Positions 33,006 to 46,200 of a stretch of 64,000 nt of DNA are shown in pieces. Position 1 is the stretch's first letter. Each line of letters starts with the position of its first letter. The position numbers and the translations under genes were made by a program. Origin of the DNA: Tubulanus polymorphus. Its lineage: Eukaryota > Nemertea > Palaeonemertea > Tubulaniformes > Tubulanidae. The notes under the pieces were generated by a model. It saw only the letters and a program-made list of their open reading frames with translations, ran no database searches and was not told the DNA's origin. The stretch covers positions 496,001 to 560,000 of the forward strand of contig NC_134033.1 in NCBI RefSeq assembly GCF_964204645.1, read 5' to 3'.

Positions 33006-34413
33006 TATAATTTTACCAATAGGCTGCGTATACAATGTAAAAAAAAACTCTCCGCGGAAACGAAAATGCGCTAAATAAAATTACCGGAACGGATCAGAAA
33101 ACCGAAATAATAGATGAACTCCCTGATAGATCGATAAATCTCACAATAGTGGGATCAACTTAGTATACCGAAACACATTCAGAATGTGGAGAACCAACAA
33201 CCCTGACCTCTCGAGTTTTCCCTGCCCTAAAAATTCTTTTATTCATTATCACTCTTTATTCTTAAACGTAACGATTCATCCATTCTTTTCTCTCACACTC
33301 AGGGGCAGCCCTCCATCCCGCATCCAGCTGCAGGCAAAGAGACGCACAGTCCTGTGACGCACCCAGCTTTATATCCACTGGCTACAGCAAGTTTGTCCAA
33401 ACACATTGGACGCCCGCACACAGTGGGCTTCAAAAATCTATCCAAACACATTGGATCGCTAAAAATTTGGTCCAAACACATCGCAAAGCCAAGCTGTGAA
33501 CCACCACAACCGCACAAACACGTCCGACAGCGAGGAAAACCAAAGCCAAACTGATTTCTTCCCTCTGTCCGCAGCGCCACCTAGTGAGAATAATGGCACA
33601 ACACAGTTTTGTGGTGTTGCATGAATGTGTTCATGGAAAAATTGAAGTTTTGAAGATTTTCTGCCTCAAAAAGTCAAGGGGCACATTTTCGAAATATAAG
33701 GAAGTAGTAATAGATTTATGAGCGAATTCAACCTTGCATTGAATGGCAAAATGGAGCTGTAGTGGGCTGAAATACAAGGAGATGACGATTCAATGGCGAA
33801 AGTGTAACGGATGAGCATATTTTGCAATGGTCTTGCAAGAATCTTGTCTCAGCCGGGCATAAAGCAGTATCGCAGTATTCTGGAATACTTTGACCGTGTC
33901 CAATTAAATCTAGGCCTTCATTCAATCGGTTTTTTTTTTTAATCTAAGCTCAAAACCCATTAGTTCAACAAAGCAATAGCAGCGGCAGAGCAGCAGCAGC
34001 ATCAGCAGCATCAGCAGCAGCGGCGCCTGGACAGCACACCGACCTGGGTCATGAGCATTCAATGACTAGATCTTGGGTTCCTGGCCAAAATATCAAATGT
34101 TTGACGAAAACCGACTCGATTTAAAACTAACAAACGTCATGACTCATAAATTTTAAATTTTTTATACTTTAATGAAGAACTCGAAATGATAGATTTAAAG
34201 ATGGCCGCTCCGATGTAATTCCCCCAATGCACAATCTAAGATGCGGGTGCGCCAAATGCAAAATCAAAAACAGGCTATTGATGATGTCATAGGGGGATAT
34301 TACGATGATGTCATAGGGGGATATTACGATGATGTCATAGGGGGATTTCGATGAACAGGACATGACGTCAATTTTTTGGTATCGAAGGAGACACAATTTC
34401 GCGACGTCATTAC
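33006..34413. other. intergenic; simple repeats
   Basis: 33395-33490 has three copies of TCCAAACACATTGGA-like sequence. 33967-34025 is a CAGCAGCAGCATCAG triplet run. 34268-34345 holds three copies of GATGATGTCATAGGGGGATA. None of the short open frames is recognisable. Confidence 0.5.
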
Positions 34414-36802
34414 TTAAACGCAAGAAATCATCGGACGCAACGGTTTGGCAGCACTTGCAGGATGTGCCACCCAGCCGCACTGCTGCCCAGCAGGGCAATG
34501 CGTTACACCCGTGTAGGCATTCTGAACCTGTTAATTAGAGAAAACAGAAAATATTAAACAAAATATTTATTCAACTTCATATCATCTTACATAACTCAGA
34601 ATCAGACTGATTCATCTATGGTTAAAATGAGGACGACATCAGTATTCCTGAAGGTGACTATTAGGATATAGTCAAAACGTTGAATAAACTACACTAGCTC
34701 AAGGAATACAGTATTCCTGAAGATGACTATTAGGATATAGTCGAAACGTTGAATAAACTGCACTAGCTCAAGGAATACAGTATTCCTGAAGATGACTATT
34801 AGGATAAAGTCGAAACGTTGAACAGACTACACTAGCTCAAGGAATACAGTATTCCTGAAGATGACTATTAGGATAAAGTCGAGACGCTGAATAAACTACA
34901 CTAGCTCAAGGAATACAGTATTCCTGAAGATGACTATTAGGATATAGTCGAAACGTTGAATAAACTACACTAGCTCAAGGAATACAGTATTCCTGAAGAT
35001 GACTATTAGGATATAGTCGAAACGTTGAATAAACTACACTAGCTCAAGGAATACAGTATTCCTGAAGATGACTATTAGGATATAGTCGAAACGTTGAATA
35101 AACTACACTAGCTCAAGGAATACAGTATTCCTGAAGGTGACTATTAGGATATAGTCAAAACGTTGAATAAACTACACTAGCTCAAGGAATACAGTATTCC
35201 TGAAAATGTCTATTAGGAAAAAGTCGAAACGTTGAATAAACTACACTAGCTCAAGGAATACAATACAGTATTTCTGAAGATGTATATTAGGATATAGTCA
35301 AAACGTTGAATAAACTACACTAGCTCAAGGAGACATTTCATACTCTTTTTATTTTTAGTGTGCAGGGATTTTATATCAACTTTACAACACGCAATCAGAG
35401 TTTATTCCATCAATCGTCATATGCATGATATCCTAATAATATTCGAAATCACGAGTAAAATCCTTAATGAATTATATGAAGATGTATCAAAAATGGAATT
35501 GTTTAGTAAAATGCAGCAACGCGTGTTTATTCAATGCTTTACTTACCTCACAAGCGGCCGCGATTAAAGCGTCCCTGGCTGAAATATAAAAAAAAATAGA
35601 AATCTAGTAATCTAATCAGCCTGAAATCCAAATGTAATATGCTCCTTGGTTTTACATCATATACTAAAAAGAGAATAGAGAAAACTAAAACGAGTTTAAT
35701 GAAAAGCGTTGATGAACAAATTGTTTCGATATAAAAACATCGATTAAAGGAAAAGTTTTGATCAGACTTGGAAATATATTCTACTAAACTATATTGCAAA
35801 TATCAGAAACACCCATGTGAGTGACAAGGCCTGCACTGAAAGTAGCATAACGGTTTTGGCGAGTGATTTCACGTCGTTTGTTGCTGATACGATGAAAACT
35901 CAAGTCAATAATTACATAATATAGAGAATAGACAAAAATAACCAGCTAAATATGGAGAACGTTTGAACAGGCAGAAACACAGATCTATTTACACCGTCTA
36001 ATCACGAACTTACTTTGGAATTCATCATCCTCGTCTCTGCTGATAGAAATCCTGTCGCACTGTGCGGCGCTATCGAGAAAGTGCCCGTTCGAGATACAGT
36101 CCAAAACGGTAAACTGAAAAACAAAATTGCTGGTAGAGTGATAACCTATCACGACATTAAGGCGTGATGCTGTTGCACCGAGTGAGACCAGCGGGTTCGA
36201 ATCCTGGTGGCTTCACGGCCGAGGACTCGTCGTGATATTGAGATGAACGATCCAGTGGAGTAAATCTTGGAAACCAACAGCCGAACATGACATGACGTGT
36301 AAACTTACTACGGATACATCATTGATTGGGGGATTATAGGCCTCCTGATAATCCGATACCCAAGCAGGTGCTGTGTGACCAGCTGCAAACACAATCAACT
36401 GAAAGAAAAAAAAACAGAATTCAACAACTTAAGACCAGTCTAAACACCTTTTAGTTCTTTAACCAATCTAACAACTTAAGACCAGTCTAAACACATCTTA
36501 GGTTCTATAGCCAAAGCAAGTAATTATTATCGACATTTTGGATGAATTGAAAAAGGGAAAAACAAAGAACAATTTAGCAGTAAAAGTAGATTATACTAAT
36601 TACGGGGCGGCACCAGTAATCTAATCATATAAGTAATATTACGATTTTCTAAACATCTGATCTCATCTTAATGTTACTCTTTTTTCTGGCAAATATCATC
36701 GGGGAACTTTTTTGCAATTTCGCTAGAAAAGTTCGAAGCATGAACAGTTTTTACCTGTGTCCCGAGTACGGCAACAGCACAAACCAAAACAGCGAAATTC
36801 AT
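34414..36802 (-). CDS. small secreted six-cysteine protein, unknown family
   Basis: Five exons: 36802-36755, 36398-36309, 36113-36014, 35578-35547, 34527-34414. All borders are GT-AG and phases agree, giving 127 aa. The first ~21 residues (MNFAVLVCAVAVLGTQLIVF, then AAG) form a clear signal peptide, so the protein should be secreted or vesicular. The mature part (~106 aa) has six cysteines, in VLDCISNG, AAQCDR, AAACEV, VTHCPAG, QQCGW and the end MISCV, consistent with three disulphides. It also carries an acidic SRDEDDEFQ patch and a GHTAPAWVSDYQEAYNPP start. I recognise no domain. A one-exon error is possible, since the fourth exon is only 32 nt, but an independent run of five consistent junctions makes a real gene likely. 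Introns hold the 69-bp array (34640-35330). Confidence 0.55.
34617..35345. mobile_element. element with ten 69-bp internal repeats and hammerhead-like core
   Basis: Units are exactly 69 bp: GGAATACAGTATTCCTGAAG + ATGACTATTAGGATATAGTC + GAAACGTTGAATAAACTACACTAGCTCAA. The same flanks (ATGAGGACGACATCAG to the left, GACATTTCATACTC to the right) frame a two-copy version at 49195-49430. So this is a dispersed element with a variable number of central repeats. Inside each unit GGAATAC.GTATTCC and GACTAT...ATAGTC can form stems around CTGAAGA and GAAAC. Confidence 0.8.
36150..36216 (+). ncRNA. weak tRNA-like or SINE head remnant
   Basis: GGGTTCGAATCCTGGTGGC contains a good box B (GGTTCGAATCC), preceded by TGCACCGAGTGAGACCAGC, but no convincing box A or cloverleaf. 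It is probably SINE debris in an intron of the secreted-protein gene. Confidence 0.3.
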
Positions 36803-38435
36803 GATGAAATTCTGACCACGACGAATGAAAAAGTGTTAAAACTGTGGCCGTTTATATCGAATTCAGCCGTTTTCAAAGTGTTTGAATTAGAATTCAATCC
36901 AATAGGCGATAGTTTCATAGAATAAACATTAATAAAATATTTCAAGTTTTCTATGCACGAAATCAATAATATATTGCAGGAAAATGAAATGCGCAGTGAA
37001 AATTTTATGTTTCAGTGTCCACGAAAATCTGATATATTAATACGAAACTATATACCAAACAGCGTCGCCGTGGAGAAGAATTGGACCTTAAAATTTTGTG
37101 TGGTAGTCAATCATTGTATAAACTAATGCAACGGGTGTAAACGGGTGTGAAAATATCTAAAGGGGGCCAAATGGAGGCAGACAAAATTTCAGCCAATCAG
37201 TAAGCAGGAATTCTAATTATAGACTCTTACTGCATCAAAACAATTCTACATTAAATATCTTTATTTAGGTGCAATGGCCCAGATAGTAGGGGTCAAGGTT
37301 AGCATCTCGTGGATTAGGAGTACGAGTCCCGCGTAGCTTCATACATATTTTGTTTACCTCCGATAGTTCCCGGTCCACGGGTACAGGTCATCAAAGCTCA
37401 ACGGGCATGGTCACATAGATTTTCAATGGCCCCACTTAATTCCATTGCGAATAAACAGTTTGAAGTTCTGGCCCAAAGGATATCACCCGTGGTTTCCGCG
37501 GGTATTACTCTAGTATTAAATATACTCGAAATTAATCTAATCATTTGAATTTCGAACATTTTTTTCCATATCGGTCAAATTAAACCCGCGCAACTGTGGA
37601 ACTGAATCGATAGTAAAATAAAACCGGGGTTATCGAAGTCCGAAATAAAATATGGGTAAAATAAGATATAGGATAAATATTCATCGGAATTACGCGAATA
37701 TTCGAGTCCTGTTGTATAGGCTGGCATCATCTTTAACCCGGGGGCTAGAACTCAATTCATTTTCAATTGAGTTAACCTCCGGGTGAAAGATAATTCGAGT
37801 CTATAAAACCGAGTCCTGGATGCTAGTAGCCTCGCAATTCTAACAATAATATCAGAATGGTAAAGATTCAATCGATAATAATTTCACTGAAACTAATAAA
37901 TGTACAGCTAAAACAATAAGTGTGCATTATGGAGTATGCTTATAGAATGTAGCTAGTATTTACTAAAATGGTCATTGATTTTACATTATTGGATTTTCTG
38001 GAAACAATTTCATATGAATTCGAACAAGTAGCACTTATATCCGCTGTGGCTGATCCTGGACCCATTTCCAGGTGTTTTACGTTAATTCAGACGGGCACTT
38101 TTGTATTCTTGCTATGACACCTTGACGCCTCGACCCAGGCCTACTTTCTGGACACGAGAGTCACGTGGTTTTAAAATTCCTCGCCGATCTGGAAACACTG
38201 CCGTAATCAGAAAATGATCGCGGGTATCCGTTTATAATGAATAGAGATATCAGACTTCGTTGAGAGTGTCTGGTACACCATAGAATCGTGGAGCGAGGGA
38301 GATCTCTTTGGTGGGAACATCCACGAGGACTGTCATACAAAGATGAGTCCATCATTTACTCGAATAGTGTTTAACGTATATTGTACCGCTTGAGTTTTGA
38401 AATATACGCCAGGCATCAAAACTATAGGCATCAAA
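36803..38435. other. intergenic; decayed repeats
   Basis: 37730-37830 carries a hairpin GTTAACTC/GAGTTAAC-type element (TTTAACCCGGGGGCTAGAAC...), similar to 14580-14640. 38225-38350 matches the ATCGTAGAGCGACGGAGATC element family seen at 61590 and 62970. No coding exon recognised. Confidence 0.5.
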
Positions 38436-38660
38436 TCACCACACCTGACTGGTCACCGCACTGAACAGACAAACCTCCAAACTCTGTCAATCGCTACTGG
38501 TCTATGGTCTAGTGGTTAGCGTGCTCGACTGGCATGTTGGAGGTCTGAGGGTCGAGTCCCAGCTAGGGTTAGGGTTAGCGAAGAACCTAGGGTTAGGGTT
38601 AGGGTTATGGGCGAGTCGACCCGTAGGGTTAGGGTTGCGGATCGATCAAGGGTCCGAGAG
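38436..38660 (+). mobile_element. tRNA-derived SINE, copy 2
   Basis: Leader CACCACACCTGACTGGTCAC, then TGGTCTAGTGGTTAGCG (box A) and GGTCGAGTCCC (box B), then several TAGGGTTAGGGT runs. Same family as 1482-1700. Confidence 0.75.
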
Positions 38661-39491
38661 CACATAAACTGCGCCTGGGGCTGTTTCTCGCGGCCGCCAT
38701 TTTTTTCCTTCAGCTGGAAGATTCAAGTGTTTTTTTTATCTAAACCGGGTTTTGAAGAATGAAAGTATCGATGCTTGATAAACCTAATCACAAATAGACC
38801 AAGGTTAACCAGGAATCATCTTTGGTCCATGCGCATGCGCAGTAATATTTCTAACTCTCAACGCCCCCTAGGTCAGTTTTCAGCCGGCAAGATCGAACAC
38901 GAAAATCATATTGAAATGTCTCTCTTTGGCGAAAAGCAGCAATAAGTCATCGACAAGGCTGGCGATGCTTCATCCGATAAACCCGACCCGAATACAACCC
39001 GAACTGGAAGTCGCTCGAACACACATTACGCCAGACGATTCCCAACAATCAGCGCCACCTATAACAGTGGATATCGTAGGGATAACGATATAAGAAGCGC
39101 GTCGTTCAACGAAATAAAAGACAAACATTTGTTAGAAACTCGTCGTTGATCAAATTATATTTACAGATATTCTAAGACACAATTAAGATACTTAAAAATT
39201 CAAACAATAAAAACAACATCGATTTCTTTACACAGAATTTGTTTTTACAATATCCGAATGAGTATAACTTCAGTGTTGATATTTTCATCAAGGGGTAGGT
39301 ATATAATACGACATGATACAGTAATTCAACCGTCTCTTTCGATGAAGATCAATTTTCACATGCAATTTCAATATAAAGATCGTTATAAAAGGATATATAT
39401 ATTTTTTAGAATTGATATCAAAGTTTTATAACAATAAAAGTTCTCATTATACAAACAATTTGTGAATTGTTTTCCCGACTCTTCAGCTGGA

Positions 39492-39813
39492 TTATTTTCC
39501 TTTTTCTGGTGGACACGACATTATCCGATCTCCGAGATACGGATACGGATCTGCTGGGGAGCCAAACCGCACGTCGGTCCTGCATTATGATATCCGAAAA
39601 AGAATAACATTCAGATTAATAAGGGATCATCCAATCGACATAGCCGGATGACAATGTCACCCCCACTCACCTTACAGGTGTTGTCCATGATGGCTGGCGG
39701 TGGTTTAGTTGATGCCGGTGGCTGAAGGAGGAGACCACTGCGACAGGAGCGTACCCGTTATGTGAGGAAGATGATTGAACTATGTGTCTATCACGTGAAC
39801 TGGCGGCGGATTT
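39492..39813 (-). CDS. 3' end of an unknown gene (two exons)
   Basis: Exons 39813-39671 and 39579-39492 are separated by a GT-AG intron with matching phase. They encode 76 residues rich in Ser/His, then VRFGSPADPYPYLGDRIMSC and PPEKGK before a TAA stop. A long AT-rich tail with TTTTATTG/AATATATAT follows, suitable as a 3' UTR. I found no convincing upstream exon between 39.85 and 43.2 kb and do not recognise the protein. Confidence 0.4.
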
Positions 39814-39899
39814 CTGGAATTTAAGAACGAGCGAAAAATATATCAGAATCAGTTTTAGAAACTTTCAAAATCATTTTTGATACGCATATAGAAATCATC

Positions 39900-40190
39900 G
39901 GAGCGACCCCCGGCTGTCTTATTAACGCATCGTCGCTTGCCGGGGTTTGGTTGCTGCCTCCCGCCGAAAACACTGATTGCCGAAACTAACGCCAATTCGA
40001 TCATCATCATTATCTCGTCCGGTGACGCGTCCGAAGAATTCCATCATTATTCTCTCGTCCGGTCCCGTGTCCAGTTAATTTGATCATGATCATCTCGTCC
40101 GGTTCCGCTTCCGGTAAATCGGAGCGCCATTCTTAGGTCCGGTGCCGCGTCCGGTGAATTCGATCATCATTCTCAGGTCCGGTGAATGTC
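39900..40190. repeat. ~55-bp repeat with CTCGTCCGGT core
   Basis: Four imperfect units of AATTCGATCATCATTATCTC + GTCCGGTGCCGCGTCCGGTG between 39980 and 40185. Confidence 0.7.
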
Positions 40191-40699
40191 GATGCAGCAC
40201 TGTTGGAGCATGGACGGTTGGAGCCGGATGGATGGAGCTAGAGCTCCTCCTCTGCTGTCTAATTGGTATCTATATTGTTATGCGCGGTCGAGAAGATTCA
40301 CAATGTCCGTGTACGGTGAATCTATACGAGTGGGGAATCCCACTATGAATCAGCCAAACCTGTGGATTCTTGAGAAGATTCGTATATTTGAGCAACGTTT
40401 CCGCTAAAGACAATTCAGCCACCAACACTTGCGCGCTGAAACTTCTCGTGTATATTAATATTATTACGTTCATCGAGTACAGCTCTAACTAATGAACACT
40501 TCGTGGATTCGCGCCTTGTAGGTTTTTGTTTTATCTATACAACGAGGGCCGAGTTATCTATAGGTACACGCCACGCCTGCATCATGGCCGTACGGGGCCG
40601 AGTTATCTATAGGTACACGCAACGCAACGCAACGCCACGCAACGCAACGCAAAAGTGTCCACGATAAAGTAAAGGCCAAACACCGATTCAATATCCTGC

Positions 40700-41340
40700 T
40701 GCAAGTCTATGTTTGACACGGCCCACTTGAGCGGCAAGTAAATGCGAATGACCGATCAGACGGATACGGATTCGATGATGCGGCTCTAGCAAACGCTAAC
40801 GCCTTCTGATGGGTGTAATACGGACGGAAGAAGCAGCGGATCCATTGTTCGTTCGTTAACTGAAAGTTGCAAATATCTACGATACAGTTACGGAGAAAGT
40901 GGATTGTTTGTTCGCTCCCCGAGTCCACGAGTCTCACACACAACTCTGGACAACCAGTGAACGCGCGCATGTCTACGATGAAACCACGGAAGAGCTGATT
41001 ACCGAGTTCATCTTACCAGTTCGTGATGGTTTCCGATAGTTAGTTACCTAATCGTCGGTGGTAAGCTTTTTATAATCGGATGGGCTTATACCGATGGGCT
41101 TATATGTGGTTTGTGAAAATATCCGATCGTGAAACTAAACCACAGACGGGTTACTGACTAGATGATTGAATCGTTCTATATCGCTGATTCTGTGCGCACC
41201 ATTCGATTTCACACCTTCCAGTAAGCAATTAAAAGCGCACGTGTGTCTACGATGGTTGAGTTGATCCAGTTTCAAATTGGTGATAATCTCCGAGACGTCG
41301 ATCGGTTCAGTCTTAAAGAGCGCTAACAGTTTCACTCGTG
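40700..41340 (-). other. two adjacent open frames, possible decayed element
   Basis: 41335-41135 (LDQLNHRRHTCAFNCLLEG region) resembles the conserved tail downstream of LINE reverse transcriptases, and 40970-40707 is an 87-codon frame (TIHFLRNCIVDICNF) that I do not recognise. A dispersed repeat (GTTAGTTACC...GGTTACTGACT, also at 55330-55430) lies between them. Coding status is unproven. Confidence 0.25.
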
Positions 41341-42589
41341 TCCAGTCTATTCGACGAGTTCCTCCAACGCGAAACTCTCAACTCAACGGAGCGTAGTAAA
41401 TGCTCGATGAGCAGTTCATCGCGATTCAATTGCGTACCGGTCTCTCGCTAATCGTAAGCGCTCTATGAAAATGAATACAAGAACATTTTTTAGCTTTAAA
41501 TTCGTTCATTAAAGATCAGACCATCGCGCGCTAACAGCATCACACCTATACCTACAGTTACAGTTACTAGTATACCTTCATTTCGAAGCAGCGATCTTGT
41601 ATTCAGCAACTTCATGATCTTTAGATTCAGCATTCCTCGATATTTCAGAATTCTAACCATTATTGACAGTCAGTGCGATGCGGTTATTTCATTGATATGC
41701 ACATTTTCTTACCTTATAATATATAGTTGTACACAATGTATAAGTTTACATAAAACTTCTGGAAATATACAAGGCGCTGATCGGTGGCTTTCGGTAATTC
41801 TGAATTCCGACTGAAAACATCGATCGATCACGGCAGCGCTCATTCTATCAAACTAGGAATTAGCTGCACCGATCTCCCGTGCACTTTAACTATTGCTTAA
41901 AAACACGAACATTCAATACAATATCTGCTATAGGTTACTCTGATTCAACAAACTTTTCTTCAAAGTCGCCCTCTTAAAACAAACAGAAACATTTGACAAC
42001 TTTTCCGGTCAACTTTTTCAGGTCCATCCTCTTAAAACAACCACAGCTTCCGCGACAACTTTTCCGACGCAAATTTTAAGACATAAGCAAAATGTATTAA
42101 TTTTATTACGAAATGCAGCAAAGCAAATTTCATATAGTCGCCTATTTGCTAATAACTAGAATCAAGTAATTATCTAATTACTCGATGAAAATCAAAATAG
42201 CTACGTAGAACATCATCTCCATCTAAAGCGTATAGGAGGACAAGTATTTACAGCATTTTAAGTAGATCTCAGTCGCAATTTAACTAGTGAATTATGAATG
42301 CAAATTAATATAGGAAGCAATGGATGAGTGATATTTACAAAATTAAAGAGATACAATTAACACAATAGTCACAGTAGAAGATTACATTTACATTTACACT
42401 AATTCAATACCAAGTGTAACATACTTGTCAAACATAGAGTTTACAAACCGTTTTTGCAAAAAGTCATTATTTATTCGAAGCTACAAGAACAATATTCACC
42501 TCGACCAATGCAAAATGCTATTTTTCGAATTATCTCAAAAGCATTATTCTTATCTATAGTGCACGCGCAGGGTCTATCGTTTACCTGGT

Positions 42590-43080
42590 GCCAGGCTGCT
42601 ACATGTAACAACTTTTATACTGTAGAAATTCATACGATTTCATTATAATCATCATAATTCCATTTGCTCCTAAAAATTATATATTCACAATCTCAAACAA
42701 ACCAAGCCCGGGTCCCAGGGTTCAAACTGCAGTCTCACAGTTCAGGCTGCAGTCCCACAGTTCAGAACCCGGTCCCACAGTTCAGAACCTGGTCCAACAG
42801 GGTCTATCGTTTACCTGGTGCCAGGCTGCTACATGTAAAAACTTCTATACTCTAGAAATTCATACGATTTCATTATAATCATCATAATACCATTTGCTCC
42901 TAAAAATTATATATTCACAATCTCAAACAAACCAAGCCCGGGTCCCAGGGTTCAAACTGCAGTCTCACAGTTCAGGCTGCAGTCCCACAGTTCAGAACCC
43001 AGCCCCGCAGTTCGGAACCCAGACCCACAGTTCAGGACCTGGTCCCACAGTTCAGAAATTTCTAAATTTCAATGTTAAAA
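42590..43080. repeat. 230-bp tandem duplication with CCACAGTTCAG repeats
   Basis: GGTCTATCGTTTACCTGGTG and the following ~230 bp occur at 42570 and again at 42800. Both copies end in short runs of GGTCCCACAGTTCAGAAC, related to the GGATCCAGTTCCACAG core elsewhere. Confidence 0.9.
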
Positions 43081-43246
43081 CATTGGAAATAAACTGACTG
43101 CCAATCTAGAGTGAAACGTTCACCGACATCGATAGAACTGGGTTCAGAGGTGTGAGACTGGATCCTCAACTCCCGAACTAATACCGGTTTATCTAAACTG
43201 AGTCTAGTTTGACCGAGTTTACCTCAAGCCCGGCTAAAGTCTTATT

Positions 43247-46200
43247 TTAACGTCTGCCAATTTGATGGTCACGTGACAGGTGATGAACCGGCAAACGCGA
43301 TCGTCTCCGTACGGGAAGTGGTTCTTCTCGTCGCCTCTGAGGTGGCGCTGCGTGGCGACGGCCTCGTTCCGACGATCTATCGCGATCTCGTCTGTCGCCG
43401 CTAGGTGGCGCTGTAGATAACGCAGCGGAATTACCTATAATCGTCACAACAGAACATGCGTAAAATTTATCAATACATTTTCATTGATTCACAGGGAATT
43501 TTCAGAATTTTTAGCCAATCAGCGACAGAGGTATACAGCTATTATTGCCAGCTGCCCTCTATCCATTTTACGGGATAAAACAAATAGATGATCCTTGGCA
43601 AGGTTCCAGAATGCTGGACAATCTTGATACTGGACTAGGAGTTAGGTGCAATACTAGAGGGCGCTGGCCAATTCGGTACGTGTCACCTTGATAATATCGC
43701 AACGGACTATTTCGGGGTTGAGAAACTCGCGTTTGCGATCGGGACCTCGATTTATCTGAGACGATTTATCGTCTGATCATTTACTGAAGACCTACAACTC
43801 GACCTCCAGATCACCAGTCGTAGCGCTATTCGTTTCACAATGTGTCGGTATAATCGAAAATCTGTTATTCCATCTTAATCAGAACAAGTCGTTTTATCAC
43901 CATTGATGAAACGCTCTTCACCGAGTTCTACTTTACATCCATCTAGTTTGTAACTATGTTTTTCGGTCACATTGCTGAAGAAAGTCGAATCGTTCTAAGA
44001 ATGAAATGTTTCCCCGAGTTTACGATTACTATTAATGGTGTTGATGCCGATGATTTCTACTGTATTCAGTTTCCTGCGTTTGTCGTCGAAACTGTTTGCG
44101 TGTCCTCGTCTCGACGCTACCACTAGCCATGTTCATTCTGAGGGAGACTTTACACTCTCATCTCTCTGACTATTAACATGCGTAAAACAGCCGTTCTTGT
44201 TCTTTGTATTACGTATGATATCACGGTTATTGTTCGCAGCATGATGCGTGATCGTATTCGGATACTTTTTGGCTATCGAGTTGAAACTTCACTTTCCTAA
44301 CAGCTCAAAATTTTCATTTGAATTCCAGTCATTAAAGTGAGTGCATTTATATGGTGGTTGTTCACTGCGGTATTCTTGACTCATCTATGAACCATGTACT
44401 GCTGGACGTGTCACTGGTTCCCCGTTCAACTCATTCACAATATATACATCAATAATAACTTCATCTACCTTCATCAACTAGATTTACCACAAACAACATC
44501 ACGGGTACCGCCCTACTACATGTATTGACCATCTTTAGCTAGACTTTGTTTTCAATGCCAAAACTGTTTCTATACAAATTAATTCCTCCACTTGTCTCAG
44601 GATCATAATGTTGTCTCAGGAGCCTTTTGTTGTCTCCCAGTTGTCTCAGGAGCCTTTTGTTGTCTCCCAGTTGTCTCAGGAGCCTTTTTTTGTCTCCAAG
44701 TTGTCCCAGGAGCCTTTTGTTGTCTCCAAGTTGTCCCAGGAGCCTTTTGTTGTCTCCAAGTTGTCGCAGTAGCCTTTTGTTGTCTCCAAGTTGTCGCAGG
44801 AGCCTTTTGTTGTCTCCCAGTTGTCCCAGGAGCCTTTTGTTGTCTCCAAGTTGTCGCAGGAGCCTTTTGTTGTCTCCCAGTTGTCCCAGGTGACTTCCAG
44901 TTGTCCCTAGACTATATACATCAGACTTCTTTACCACCATCGAATGTCGCAACTTGTCAACATGCTTATCCATCGACTGGTTATCTGCTGGACTGTGGTT
45001 GTGCGATGTTTTGACACTTGTTGCCTCTTTGCCTAAGGACTTCTGTTCATTACTTCACTATAGTATTTATGAGCGCTTCTATCATACCAGCACGCTTACT
45101 GCTTGTCACTCATTTACGAATTCTGTGTGACTTCTGTCTCTGGTTCATATCTAACTGTTCAATTACATCGTGCTTCGTCACAGAAGTTTTCACACTATTC
45201 AGCTTCTACTGAAGTTTCAGGTTGACTAACTCGAACAGTTCTACTATAAATAGCACACCCTCTCCGATAATCGCTTGCCCGCGTGACAAAAAACTACAAT
45301 TGACGACCCTTCATCGCTACGATCTACACTACATTATCAAAAATCTTCACAAAATATTCTCAAAGCCCGGACGACAGATCCGGGTTTAAATCTGAAACAC
45401 ATTTCTCTTCTAAATCTTACTTCTAATTGTTGGACTTTTATACGATCTGTTTAAGTAAGTCTACCCGGTGTGCGTAACATTATTTCAAGGTTATTCAAGG
45501 TTATTTATTGAATTGTCAGTAACTGTTACGACGACTTATAGAAAACACTTTAGAATCCTTAACTTACCATAATCTTGGACGCCGATGTATCCTGTTAATG
45601 GCCGATCTGCAAAACAAAATCAGATTCATCAAACCTGGAAGTGTGGGTAGTCCTTCAGGTTACGAGTTTAAACAATTTCAAGTGACCCACCGTAACTATG
45701 ACTGCGATGGGGATTCGCAACGCTGGCCGGTGGCGGCATGTATGGGTCGTTATAACTGTGAACAGCGCCCCCTAGTGAATTCAACATCAAATCGATCGCT
45801 TTCTGATGATTGAAATCAACGCCACCTGGTGTGTGGTTGTTACTGTATGAATCTCGAGATGACCCTCCGTGTTCGCGATCCCTAAAAATATTCCCAATTC
45901 GAAATGATTTTATAGAAGTCATTTTATGGTTTTATCAGAATAATGGATACCGTAGTTTGACTTTAATTGATACCTGTTGCCAAGATGAAGATCCGCTCGC
46001 CCAGGTGGTGGCCCGTGGTCTCGCCCAGGTGGCGGCCCGTGGTCTCGCCCAGGTGGTGGTCGGTGATCTGGCCCAGGTTGTCGGTTGTCTCGCCCAGGAG
46101 ATGCTCTGTGGTCTCGCCCAGGTGGTGGTCCGTGGTCTCGCCCAGGTGGTCGGTGATCTGGCCCAGGTTGTCGGTGGTCTCGCCCAGGTGGTCCGTAATC

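Noticed and set aside
28169-36802. One long MFSD1 gene running from 36.8 kb to 27.5 kb
   Set aside because: The 34.4-36.8 kb exons encode a separate signal-peptide protein with its own stop, and no MFSD1 N-terminal helices were found.
38161-38355. 64-aa minus frame
   Set aside because: Falls in a dispersed repeat related to 61590 and 62970.
38571-38640. Interstitial telomere
   Set aside because: TTAGGG runs are short, irregular and part of the SINE family tail, also present at 1624-1690.
44592-45014. Long frames on both strands (FCCLQVV and LGDNKRLL repeats)
   Set aside because: A 30-bp repeat keeps any frame open on both strands; no splice or start context.
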